This document shows positions 1 through 6,579 of a stretch of 10,209 nucleotides of DNA, piece by piece. The translations under genes were made by a program, and so were the position numbers. The notes under the pieces were generated by a model that saw nothing but the letters and a program-made list of their open reading frames with translations, did not search any database and was not told the origin of the DNA. The DNA comes from Actinomycetes bacterium. GTDB lineage: Bacteria > Actinomycetota > Actinomycetes > Actinomycetales > Cellulomonadaceae. How positions within the stretch are numbered: position 1 is the first letter of the stretch; each line of letters opens with the position of its first letter. The stretch covers positions 1-10,209 of the forward strand of contig JAFABT010000334.1 in NCBI GenBank assembly GCA_023425905.1. The letters are read 5' to 3'.

Positions 1-1595
1 CCCGTGTCCCGGACGACGATGACGACCGTCGGCGCGTCCTCGCCCGTCTCCCCCTTCCGGGCGCCGTGACGCACCTCGACCTCGACCTCGCCGCCGCCGG
101 GGGTGAACTTGATCGCGTTCGAGATGAGGTTGTCGAGCGCCTGCGCGAGCCGCAGCGCGTCCGCCTCGATGACGATCGGCTCCTCGGGTGCGACGAGGCG
201 CATCGCGACCCGTTGGGCCTCCGCGGACGGCTGGGCGGAGCGGATCGCGACCCGCACGAGGTCGACGACGTCGAGCGCGGTGCGGTCGATGACCCACCGG
301 CCCGCCTCGACCTGGGCCGTGAACAGCAGGTCGCCGACGAGCCGCAACAGCCGGTTCGCATTGCGTTCGACGATCGAGAGGTAGTCGCGCTGCTCCGGCG
401 TGAGCGGGTCCCCGCCCTCCTCGTCGAGCACGAGCTCGAGGTAGCCGAGGATCGAGCTGAGCGGGGTGCGCAGCTCGTGGGAGATGAGGGAGACGAACTC
501 GTCCTTGAGCCGGGTGGCCTCGCGCTCCTCGGTGCGGTCCGCCGCGACGAAGAGCACCCCGCGGCGCGCACCCGTCGCGTCCGTGCGCCGCGTCACGGTG
601 ACCTGGACGGTGCGCTGGGTGCCGTCGGCCCGCAGCCACGTCCAGTCCCGCGCGCGCGGCGCCGTGCCGGGTTCGACCTCGTCGACGCCCTCGATGAGCG
701 CGCCGAAGCCACCCCCCGCGGCCGCGACCTCGGACGCGAGGTACCAGTCGACGATGTTGCGTCGGCCGATGACGTCTCGTCGCGCGACCGCGAGCAGGTC
801 CTCGGCGCCGGCGTTGAACACCTCGACGCGTCCGGAGTCGTCCGTGCCGATGATCGCCTGCCCCGTGACCGACTCGATGACCCCTTCGAGCACGCCGAGC
901 GAGGACTTGAGCCGTTCCGCGGCGTGCGCGATGCGCTGCGCGTCCGCACGGGACTTCTCGAGCAGCGCGTGCTCGCTCGCGCGTACCTGCTCGAGCGCCA
1001 CGGTGCGCCGACGAAGCCGCGCGGTGAGCGCGTTGACGGTGAGGCCGGCGACGAGGACGACGAGCGGCAGCCACACGACGCGGACGAGCATCGCCGGGGA
1101 GTCGACCGGGGTGTCGCCGACGATCATCGGCACCGCGACGACCGCGGTCGCGGCAACGGTCGCGATGTACACCGGGCGCCGTCCGCGCTCGGCGGACAGG
1201 GTGATCGCGGGCAGGAACAGCAGCGAGCCGAACAGCGACGACGCCCCGCCCGTGCCCGACCGCAGCAGCCCGACGACCGCGAACTCCGACAGCGCGAGCA
1301 CCATCCGGGCGTCGTAGGGCCAGCGGTCCCACGGCAGCCGGATGGCAAGGAGGGCTGTGAGGAACGCGAGCACGAGCCCGGTGAGCACGCCCGGCCAGGA
1401 GGTGACGATGAACGGCAGGAACGCGACGATGACGCCCGCGACCGACACGAGGACGAAGAACGGCAGGTGGCGCCGGTAGGCGGGCGCCTGGTCGCGCCAC
1501 AGGGCGCGGAAGGACAGCACGTCGTCCCACCGCGTCGCGCCCAGCTCGTCACGCAGCAGGTCGAGGCGGCGGTGGCGCCGCTCGCCCGCCTTCAC
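1..1595 (-). CDS. Membrane-bound PAS-domain sensor histidine kinase (C-terminus beyond window)
   Basis: Autophosphorylating sensor kinase of a two-component system, at the cytoplasmic membrane. 531 codons are visible from a GTG start that overlaps the stop of the preceding small gene (GTGA, 1592-1595). Residues about 44-190 are hydrophobic with several predicted membrane spans. A PAS domain covers about 236-352, from the segment around QAIIGTDDSG to DRTEERE. The HisKA dimerisation/phosphoacceptor region follows, with the H-box SHELRTPLS and phosphoacceptor His373. The HATPase N-box NLISNAIKFTPGG is present (Asn489 and Asn493). The window ends at the first residues of the G1 box (Asp530-Thr531-Gly), so about 60-100 residues of the ATP-binding domain are missing here. 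It is the last visible gene of the operon. The operon's first REC-containing gene is fused to a deacetylase, making that fusion a natural candidate partner, which is inference. No Shine-Dalgarno is seen, so translation is probably coupled. The kinase call is very secure; its signal is unknown. Confidence 0.95.
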   Translation of the reverse strand, partial: MKAGERRHRRLDLLRDELGATRWDDVLSFRALWRDQAPAYRRHLPFFVLVSVAGVIVAFLPFIVTSWPGVLTGLVLAFLTALLAIRLPWDRWPYDARMVLALSEFAVVGLLRSGTGGASSLFGSLLFLPAITLSAERGRRPVYIATVAATAVVAVPMIVGDTPVDSPAMLVRVVWLPLVVLVAGLTVNALTARLRRRTVALEQVRASEHALLEKSRADAQRIAHAAERLKSSLGVLEGVIESVTGQAIIGTDDSGRVEVFNAGAEDLLAVARRDVIGRRNIVDWYLASEVAAAGGGFGALIEGVDEVEPGTAPRARDWTWLRADGTQRTVQVTVTRRTDATGARRGVLFVAADRTEEREATRLKDEFVSLISHELRTPLSSILGYLELVLDEEGGDPLTPEQRDYLSIVERNANRLLRLVGDLLFTAQVEAGRWVIDRTALDVVDLVRVAIRSAQPSAEAQRVAMRLVAPEEPIVIEADALRLAQALDNLISNAIKFTPGGGEVEVEVRHGARKGETGEDAPTVVIVVRDT

Positions 1596-1750
1596 GACCA
1601 CACCAGCCGTACCGCGAGCGCGACCGCGACGGCCACGCCGGACAGCAGCAGAGACACGAGCAGGCGTCGTTCGCGGCGCCTGTCCCGCCGGATCTCGGCA
1701 CGCAGCGAGCGTTCGCCGAGCGCAGCGCCCGAACCGTCGTCGTCGGTCAT
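1592..1750 (-). CDS. Small single-span membrane protein, 52 aa, unknown function
   Basis: I do not recognise a family. The protein starts with an acidic stretch (MTDDDGSG). A strongly basic segment (RRDRRRERR, about 21-29) follows, then one hydrophobic helix at about 30-50 that ends in VWS. The positive-inside rule suggests an N-in membrane anchor. The start is well supported: ATG at 1750 overlaps the glycosyltransferase stop as ATGA, and a GGAGG core at 1759-1763 lies 8 nt upstream. Its stop overlaps the GTG of the histidine kinase, so it is locked between glycosyltransferase and kinase. Reading it only as the tail of a longer out-of-phase frame would be wrong. It could be a small subunit or regulator of the glycosyltransferase or the kinase; nothing in the sequence decides between these. 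Confidence 0.8.
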   Translation of the reverse strand: MTDDDGSGAALGERSLRAEIRRDRRRERRLLVSLLLSGVAVAVALAVRLVWS

Positions 1751-3222
1751 CCGGTGACCCTCCCCGTCTTGATGGTCTTGTCCCACACCTGAGCGGCGCC
1801 CTGCCACTCCTTGAGGTACGCGTCGGTCGTGATCGCGCACAGCAGCGGCCCGAAGCCGACGGTGTAGACGAGCAGCGGCGCGAGCCGCGCGCCGATCCGG
1901 GTCCGCACGACGTAGCGGACGACCCACGCGGCAGCGGGCGCCAGCGCCGTCCAGGCGTACACGCCAAGCGTCCACGCCTCCTCGCCCGCGGGCGTGAGCT
2001 GCAGCCCGAACAGCGCGGGCACGCGTTCGTCGACGAGCCCCGGCCACAGGACGTTCGCCATGATGACGAGCGAGACGAGGCCCGGGAACGTGAGCGCCTC
2101 CCGCCACGCGCGCAGTCCGGCCGACGGGTCGAGCTGGATCGTCATCGTCGTGAGGAAGACGTACGCGATGACGGCGAGGTACCAGAACCCGGCGAACACG
2201 TCCGCGGCTGCCGACGGGTCGAGGAAGTGCAGCCCGATCATCCCGGTCGACGCGAGCACCATGAACACCGGCAGCAGCAGCGTCGTGAACCAGAACAGGG
2301 AGAAGGTGACGCCGCCCAGGCCGCGGTGGCGCCGCTTGTTGAGCCACAGCCGCGGGAACGCTCGGGTGATCTGGACGTTGCCACGCGCCCAGCGCAGCCG
2401 CTGCTTCCACAGCGCCTCGACCTCCCCCGGCTCCTCGGCGAGGACGACGGCGTGCGGCTCGAAGACGACCCTGCGCCCCGCGAGCTGGCTCCGCAACGTC
2501 GTGAACGTGTCCTCTGCGAGCGACGTCGTGTCGATGCGACCGCCGATCGCCTCGAGGTTCGCCCGCGAGTGCAGCTGCGCGCCACCCGCGAGGCACGCCA
2601 TCGCCCCGAGGACGTTCGCGGCGCGACGGGCCGCGAGCTGGGCGGCGATGTACTCGTAGCCGACGAAGCGCGAGAGGTAGTTCGAGCCCGTGCCCTCCCG
2701 GATGTACGCCGTCACGGCCCCCACCTCAGGGTCGGCGAGGTGGCGGGTCATCTTGCGCAGCGAGTCAGGCCGGTAGATGACGTCGGCGTCCATGATGAGG
2801 AGCGCCTCCATCCAGTCGTCGGCGAGGATCTGCTCGATGCCGTGGTTGAGGGTGTGCGCCTTGCCCTGCCCACCCTGCTCACGGCGCAGGTGGTAGACCT
2901 GGCCCGGGTAGCGCTCCGCCTTGGCGAGGACGACGTCGGGGGTGTCGTCGGTCGACGCGTCGTCGACGACGTAGATGCGCAACCGCTCGGGCGGGTAGTC
3001 GAGCTTGAGGAGCCGCTCGATCGACGTGCCGATGACGAGGCCCTCGTTCCACGCAGGGACGACGACGGCGACGTTCGGCAGGAAGGGCGCGGCCCGGCGG
3101 TAGTGATTGACGAAGGCGTGCAGCGGGACGATGAGGAACTGCACGACCCCGGAGAGCACGGGAAGCGCACCCAGCCCGATGAAGCTGAGCAGCACGACCC
3201 GCAGGACACCCTCGAGCGTCAC
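1747..3222 (-). CDS. Processive-type family 2 glycosyltransferase, membrane (BcsA/PgaC/hyaluronan synthase-like)
   Basis: 491 aa. Likely polymerises or transfers a sugar from a nucleotide-sugar at the membrane. After one or two N-terminal hydrophobic segments (about 5-36) comes a GT-A fold with all the processive GT2 signatures: PAWNE at 56-60, VVDDAS at 85-90 (Asp87/88), DAD at 145-147 for nucleotide-sugar and metal binding, AED at 236-238 with the probable catalytic base Asp238, and QRLRW at 274-278 (the QxxRW box that holds the acceptor). About five more membrane spans follow QxxRW (near 305-331, 341-362, 379-395, 418-438, 446-466). There is no PilZ domain, unlike bacterial cellulose synthase. 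The start is GTG at 3222, overlapping the PHP gene stop as GTGA; no Shine-Dalgarno is visible. The product could be a beta-linked homopolymer such as a poly-GlcNAc-like chain, suggested by the deacetylase in the operon, but sugar specificity cannot be read from sequence. Confidence 0.93.
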   Translation of the reverse strand: MTLEGVLRVVLLSFIGLGALPVLSGVVQFLIVPLHAFVNHYRRAAPFLPNVAVVVPAWNEGLVIGTSIERLLKLDYPPERLRIYVVDDASTDDTPDVVLAKAERYPGQVYHLRREQGGQGKAHTLNHGIEQILADDWMEALLIMDADVIYRPDSLRKMTRHLADPEVGAVTAYIREGTGSNYLSRFVGYEYIAAQLAARRAANVLGAMACLAGGAQLHSRANLEAIGGRIDTTSLAEDTFTTLRSQLAGRRVVFEPHAVVLAEEPGEVEALWKQRLRWARGNVQITRAFPRLWLNKRRHRGLGGVTFSLFWFTTLLLPVFMVLASTGMIGLHFLDPSAAADVFAGFWYLAVIAYVFLTTMTIQLDPSAGLRAWREALTFPGLVSLVIMANVLWPGLVDERVPALFGLQLTPAGEEAWTLGVYAWTALAPAAAWVVRYVVRTRIGARLAPLLVYTVGFGPLLCAITTDAYLKEWQGAAQVWDKTIKTGRVTG

Positions 3223-3947
3223 GCGCCGGCCCGGGCGAGGGCGAGGACCCGCGCGTACCTGCCGACGTCCTCGGCGCGGTGCGCGTCCGTCGACGCGACG
3301 AGGCGGACGTCGTGGGCGGCGAGCACGTCGAGCACCCGGTGACCCGGGCAGCCCCACTTCTCGTTGACCTCGACCGGGGTGCCGGTGCGGGCGGCGGCCG
3401 CGGCGAGCCGCTCGAGGAGCTCGTCGCTCACGTCGTCCTCGCCGAGGCCGACCTTCGGCAGCACCGAGAACAGGTGGGCGAGCTGCGCGCGGGCGACGCG
3501 CCCCATCGCGGCGCACGTCGCCTCGACGAGCATCGTCGTGAGGGCCTGCGGGGTGAGGCCGGAGTCGAGCTCCGCCCGGGCGCGCGTGGGTGACCACGGC
3601 CCGTCGGGGCCCGGGACCTGGTGGTCGGCGAGCAGCACCCGGTCGACCCCGCCCCGCCCGACGACGAGGGACGGGGGGACGTCGACGGTCCCGGAGGTGT
3701 CGAGGATCTTCGCCTCGACACCCGAGAGCACCTCGAGTCCGCCATCCCGCCCGAGCGCGGTGGCCTCCTGCCAGGCGAGGAGATAGTCGGGGAGCCACGG
3801 CGTCGTCGACCGGACGTGGTCGACGAGGCGCAGGGACGTGAGCCCGGCAGCGAGCGCCGCGGCGACGTTGGCCGTCATCGTCGAGTCGGCGTCGTCGGAG
3901 AACTGCGAGTGGACGTGGTGGTCGGTGCCGAGGTCGACGGCGCTCAC
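3219..3947 (-). CDS. PHP-domain metal-dependent phosphoesterase
   Basis: 242 aa, essentially one PHP domain (polymerase and histidinol phosphatase superfamily), predicted soluble and cytoplasmic. Metal ligands appear in the expected order: HVH at 11-13, Asp18, LVDH (His44), GVEAK (Glu78), ADH (His109), LAH (His158), VEVN (Glu193) and STDAH (Asp221, His223). The family hydrolyses phosphate esters with a two- or three-metal centre. Members include histidinol phosphatase HisK, CpsB/YwqE tyrosine phosphatases of capsule loci and nucleoside 3',5'-bisphosphate phosphatases. The GTG start at 3947 overlaps the ATP-grasp stop (GTGA) and has a GAGG at 3955-3958 with a 7-nt spacer. Neighbours are an ATP-grasp enzyme and a glycosyltransferase, not histidine biosynthesis genes, so a role in the glycan or envelope pathway is favoured. 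The substrate is unknown. Confidence 0.88.
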   Translation of the reverse strand: MSAVDLGTDHHVHSQFSDDADSTMTANVAAALAAGLTSLRLVDHVRSTTPWLPDYLLAWQEATALGRDGGLEVLSGVEAKILDTSGTVDVPPSLVVGRGGVDRVLLADHQVPGPDGPWSPTRARAELDSGLTPQALTTMLVEATCAAMGRVARAQLAHLFSVLPKVGLGEDDVSDELLERLAAAAARTGTPVEVNEKWGCPGHRVLDVLAAHDVRLVASTDAHRAEDVGRYARVLALARAGA

Positions 3948-4960
3948 GACGACACCTCGGGCTCGCCGGCCGGGTAGATCGGGTCACCGCCGGGCAGGAC
4001 CTCGTCCACCGGCAGGAAGACGTCCTCGAGGAAGCGGACGTTCGCGATCTCGCGGAAGTCGAGCGGGCCCGGGACCGGCCCGCCCAGGACCATGTCGAGG
4101 AGCAGCGACGGCATGTCGACGCCCGCGGCGATCGTGAGCGGCATCGACCCGGGGAACCGCGGGTTGACCTCGAGCAGGGCCGGCACCCCGGCGCTGTCGC
4201 GCCGGAGCTGGACGTTCGCGACGCCCGTGAGGCCGATCGCGCGCGCGACCGCCGTCGCGGTCTCGACGAGCTCGTCGTCGTGGACGGTGACCCCCGCGAT
4301 CGCGATGCCCGAGTCGACGCGCAGCCGGGCGCGCGGCACGGCCGCGACGACCTGGCCGTCCGGGCCGGCGAGGACGTCGACCGAGTACTCGTCGCCCGGG
4401 AGCATCTCCTGGACGAGGAGGTCCTCCTCGGCGTGCACGGACCACAGCTCCTCCGCGGAGCCGACGGTCCGCACGCCGCGGGACCCGGCGCCGCGGCGCG
4501 GCTTGACGACGACGGGGAACTCCCAGCCGTCCGTCGCCTCGGGCGTGCCGAGCAGCTCCGTCCGCGGAACCCGCAGCCTGCCCCGGCACGCACGCGCGAG
4601 CGCGAGCTTGTCGAGGCAGCGCTCGACCGTGGCCAGGGCTGGCGAGGCGAGCACCGTGCCGGCCTCCGCGAGACGCTCGCGGGCCGCACCGAGGGGGATG
4701 ATCTCGACGTCGACCGTGGGGAAGAGGACGTCGATGCCGTCCGCCTCGCACATCGCGACGACGTCGTCGATGAAATGGGGCGCGCGACCCGGCGGGACGA
4801 GCCTGCGCCGCTCCGCGTCGACGAGGTACAGCGCCGCCGCCCACCGGTCCATGTCCGCCGCGAACACCTCGACGTCGCCGCGACGCAGCAGCGAGCGGAT
4901 GATCGCGACGCCTGCGGCGCCGCCGGCCCCCGTGACGAGGACCCGTGTCGGTGCACTCAT
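3944..4960 (-). CDS. ATP-grasp domain ligase (CarB/PylC-like)
   Basis: 338 aa. ATP-grasp enzymes join a carboxylate to an amine or similar nucleophile through an acyl-phosphate. The N-terminus has a Rossmann-like glycine-rich loop, VTGAGGAAG (9-17), as in the pre-ATP-grasp domain of CarB-type proteins. In the ATP-grasp fold the VVKPRRGAGSRGV segment (Lys153) fits the flexible nucleotide loop, QEMLPGDEYSVDV (184-196) the adenine/ribose region, and EVNPRFPGS (264-272; Glu264, Asn266, Arg268) the metal and phosphate ligands. The ATG overlaps the stop of the upstream deacetylase gene (ATGA, 4957-4960). A strong ribosome binding site, GGGAGG at 4967-4972 with a 6-nt spacer, fixes the start. Family members activate amino acids or small carboxylates. 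Here it might attach an amino-acyl or other acyl group to a sugar or envelope precursor, which is inference. The family call is firm; the substrate is unknown. Confidence 0.9.
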   Translation of the reverse strand: MSAPTRVLVTGAGGAAGVAIIRSLLRRGDVEVFAADMDRWAAALYLVDAERRRLVPPGRAPHFIDDVVAMCEADGIDVLFPTVDVEIIPLGAARERLAEAGTVLASPALATVERCLDKLALARACRGRLRVPRTELLGTPEATDGWEFPVVVKPRRGAGSRGVRTVGSAEELWSVHAEEDLLVQEMLPGDEYSVDVLAGPDGQVVAAVPRARLRVDSGIAIAGVTVHDDELVETATAVARAIGLTGVANVQLRRDSAGVPALLEVNPRFPGSMPLTIAAGVDMPSLLLDMVLGGPVPGPLDFREIANVRFLEDVFLPVDEVLPGGDPIYPAGEPEVSS

Positions 4961-6027
4961 GACGCCCCTCCCTGCCCCACGCGCACGGCCTGCTCCCGGA
5001 CGACCTGGAGCGGCTCGCAGTACCTGCCACCACCGGCCCGCGACCAGTAGCGCGCCGTCGCCGTCACGAGGTCCGGGTCCATGTACTCCCGCCCGGCCTG
5101 CGACGCGAAGGCGCCGATCATCGCGAGCTTCGTCTCGAGGTGCGCGTCGATGTCGATGAAGCGGTTGGGGCGGTAGTCGAGCGTCGTCGACGGGCTCTGC
5201 CAGCAGGCGAGCGTGCCGACGCGGCGGGCGCCCACCGCTGTGGCCTGGTACGTCGCGCGGTGGTCCTGATGCCGGTCGTGCTCGGAGTGCGTGTAGACGA
5301 TCGTCGGGGTGACCCGGGCGATGACCGCCTCGATCGCGCGGACGACGTCTCCCGTCGCCTGGATCGCGGTGTCCTCGAAGTCCTCGAGGAAGAGCTGGGC
5401 GCCGATCGTCGCCGCCGACGCCTCGGCCTCGGACCGACGCACCGCCATGTCCCCGCCGCGGGCCCCGCCCGAGAGCGTGAGGATCGACACGAGGTCACCG
5501 GCGGCGGCGTGCGCGGCGAGCGCACCGCCCACGGCGATCTCGACGTCGTCCGGGTGCGCGCCCACCGCGAGGACCCGCTGAGCCGCCCGCGTCTCCCGCA
5601 TGCTCGCGGCACGCCGGGCCCGCGTCTGCTCCGCGAGGCGGGTCACCGTGTCGAGGAGGTCGGCGCCACGCACCGGCTTGACGAGGAACTCGTCGGCGTC
5701 ACGTCGCAGCGCATCGACCGCGTAGGTCACCGAGGCGTGCGCCGTCATGACGACGATCGCGACCGCGGCGTCCACCGCCCGCACCTGCGGGATGAGGTCG
5801 AGGCCGCTCATGCCCGGCATCTCGATGTCCGTGACGACGACCTCGGGCGCGTCGGCGGCGAGCGACGCGAGGGCGTCGAGCGCGCTCGTGTGCCGCCGGA
5901 CGACCATGCCGCCCCGGCGGGCGAGGACCGTCTCGAGGTAGCCAGCGGTGTCCGGGTCGTCCTCGACGACGACGACCCGGTAGGGCTCTGCTGGGCGTCC
6001 CGCTCCCGCGGTGTCGGTGCTGCTCAC
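4957..6027 (-). CDS. Response regulator receiver domain fused to PIG-L/LmbE-type deacetylase
   Basis: 356 aa with two domains. Residues about 16-135 form a CheY-like receiver: acidic pair Asp23/Asp24, phosphoacceptor Asp67 in VVTDIEMPGMSG, Thr95 in VVMTAH and Lys117 in LVKP. After a short Arg/Ala-rich linker, residues about 150-356 form a PIG-L/LmbE zinc deacetylase. It shows AHPDDVE (157-163; His158 and Asp161 as expected zinc ligands, Asp160 as probable general base) and HSEHDRHQDH (247-256), which carries the downstream histidine ligand region. PIG-L enzymes typically remove N-acetyl from GlcNAc-type groups, as in MshB, BshB and PIG-L. No DNA-binding domain is present, so phosphorylation probably controls enzyme activity directly. 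I chose the GTG at 6027, 4 nt after the msrB stop. A TTG at 6054 would add nine residues and overlap msrB by 23 nt. Neither start has a good Shine-Dalgarno, so coupling to msrB is likely. The domain calls are secure; target and phosphodonor are inferred. Confidence 0.93.
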   Translation of the reverse strand: MSSTDTAGAGRPAEPYRVVVVEDDPDTAGYLETVLARRGGMVVRRHTSALDALASLAADAPEVVVTDIEMPGMSGLDLIPQVRAVDAAVAIVVMTAHASVTYAVDALRRDADEFLVKPVRGADLLDTVTRLAEQTRARRAASMRETRAAQRVLAVGAHPDDVEIAVGGALAAHAAAGDLVSILTLSGGARGGDMAVRRSEAEASAATIGAQLFLEDFEDTAIQATGDVVRAIEAVIARVTPTIVYTHSEHDRHQDHRATYQATAVGARRVGTLACWQSPSTTLDYRPNRFIDIDAHLETKLAMIGAFASQAGREYMDPDLVTATARYWSRAGGGRYCEPLQVVREQAVRVGQGGAS

Positions 6028-6031
6028 GTCG

Positions 6032-6442
6032 TCACATCGACGGGTCGGGGGCAAAGGTGAGGGAGACCGAGTTCATGCAGAACCTGTCGCCCGTCGGGGT
6101 CTGCGGGGCGTCGTCGAACACGTGCCCGAGGTGCGAGCCGCAGCGGGCGCACCGCACCTCGGTGCGCACCATGCCGAGGGTGCGGTCCTCGATGAGCTCG
6201 ACGCGGTCGCCCGCGAGCGGGGAGTAGAAGCTGGGCCAGCCGCAATGGGCGTCGAACTTCGTCGACGACGCGAACAGCTCGGCACCGCACGCCCGGCACG
6301 CGTACGTCCCGACCCGGCCCTCGTGGAGCAGCGCGCCGGTCCCGGGGCGTTCCGTGCCCGCCTGCCGGAGCACCGCGTACTCCTGCGGGCTGAGCTCGGC
6401 ACGCCAGGCGTCGTCGTCCTTCATGACCTCGTAGCGGCTCAT
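6032..6442 (-). CDS. msrB: Peptide-methionine (R)-S-oxide reductase MsrB
   Basis: 136 aa, the normal size for a stand-alone MsrB. It reduces the R epimer of methionine sulfoxide in proteins, with electrons from thioredoxin. Two CxxC pairs (Cys49/Cys52 and Cys98/Cys101) are the structural zinc site. HCGWPSF (66-72) supplies the usual recycling cysteine, Cys67. The catalytic cysteine is Cys122 in RFCMNSVSLTF, the standard RYCxN-type motif. No signal peptide is seen, so it acts in the cytoplasm. The ATG at 6442 is preferred to an in-frame ATG 17 codons upstream because AGGAGG lies 6 nt before it. It is the first gene of the leftward run, with 4 nt between its stop and the receiver-deacetylase start. 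It may therefore be co-transcribed with the envelope-type operon, although msrB is often solitary and the link may be only positional. Confidence 0.97.
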   Translation of the reverse strand: MSRYEVMKDDDAWRAELSPQEYAVLRQAGTERPGTGALLHEGRVGTYACRACGAELFASSTKFDAHCGWPSFYSPLAGDRVELIEDRTLGMVRTEVRCARCGSHLGHVFDDAPQTPTGDRFCMNSVSLTFAPDPSM

Positions 6443-6448
6443 CCGTCT

Positions 6449-6454
6449 CCTCCT
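6449..6454 (-). promoter_or_regulatory. Ribosome binding site of msrB
   Basis: Read on the minus strand this is AGGAGG, a full-strength Shine-Dalgarno with a 6-nt spacer to the ATG at 6442. It decides the msrB start against the upstream in-frame ATG at 6493. Confidence 0.85.
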
Positions 6455-6514
6455 GCTCGACGTGCTCAGCGGGACGTGCCCGGCGGGACGCACAAGGCCC
6501 CACGTCAGAGCCTA

Positions 6515-6526
6515 GGCGGTGCCGCC
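6515..6526. repeat. Short inverted repeat, possible operator
   Basis: Arms GGCGG and CCGCC are separated by TG, directly beside the palindrome CCTAGG (6511-6516). Its position next to the possible msrB -10 would suit a repressor site. Arms this short and GC-only occur by chance in DNA of this composition, so the call is weak. Confidence 0.2.
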
Positions 6527-6550
6527 CTGGTCGGCTGGGGCACGGCGTGC

Positions 6551-6579
6551 TTGATCCCTGCCGCCCGCTCGCCTAGCCT
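6551..6579 (+). promoter_or_regulatory. Predicted sigma70-type promoter of the GGDEF-EAL gene
   Basis: TTGATC (6551-6556), a 17-nt spacer, then TAGCCT (6574-6579). This is close to the actinobacterial housekeeping pattern TTGACA-N17-TANNNT. Transcription would begin near 6586, giving a leader of roughly 43 nt before the ATG at 6629. Confidence 0.5.

Noticed and set aside
66..1757. Long plus-strand open frame (563 codons) over the histidine kinase and small-protein genes
   Set aside because: Arg/Asp/Glu-rich low-complexity translation with no domain. It is antisense to a clear histidine kinase, and high-GC DNA produces such stop-free antisense frames.
1592..2596. 334-codon minus-strand frame ending with the small membrane protein
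   Set aside because: Its first 282 codons are out of frame across the GT2 gene. Only the last 52 residues, from the ATG at 1750, are supported by a ribosome binding site and overlap geometry.
3219..3947. PHP protein as histidinol-phosphatase HisK or a DNA polymerase PHP domain
   Set aside because: No histidine biosynthesis or polymerase domain is nearby. The domain call is kept but the specific function is not assigned.
1747..4956. Single 1069-codon minus-strand protein
   Set aside because: Only its last 491 residues make sense (GT2). The rest is an out-of-frame reading through the PHP and ATP-grasp genes, which have clear proteins in their own frames.
4957..5580. PIG-L domain as mycothiol enzyme MshB or Mca
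   Set aside because: These are stand-alone enzymes, and no other mycothiol gene is here. The receiver fusion and operon context argue for a different substrate.
6028..6054. TTG start at 6054 for the receiver-deacetylase
   Set aside because: It would overlap msrB by 23 nt, has no ribosome binding site, and adds nine residues that are not part of the receiver fold.
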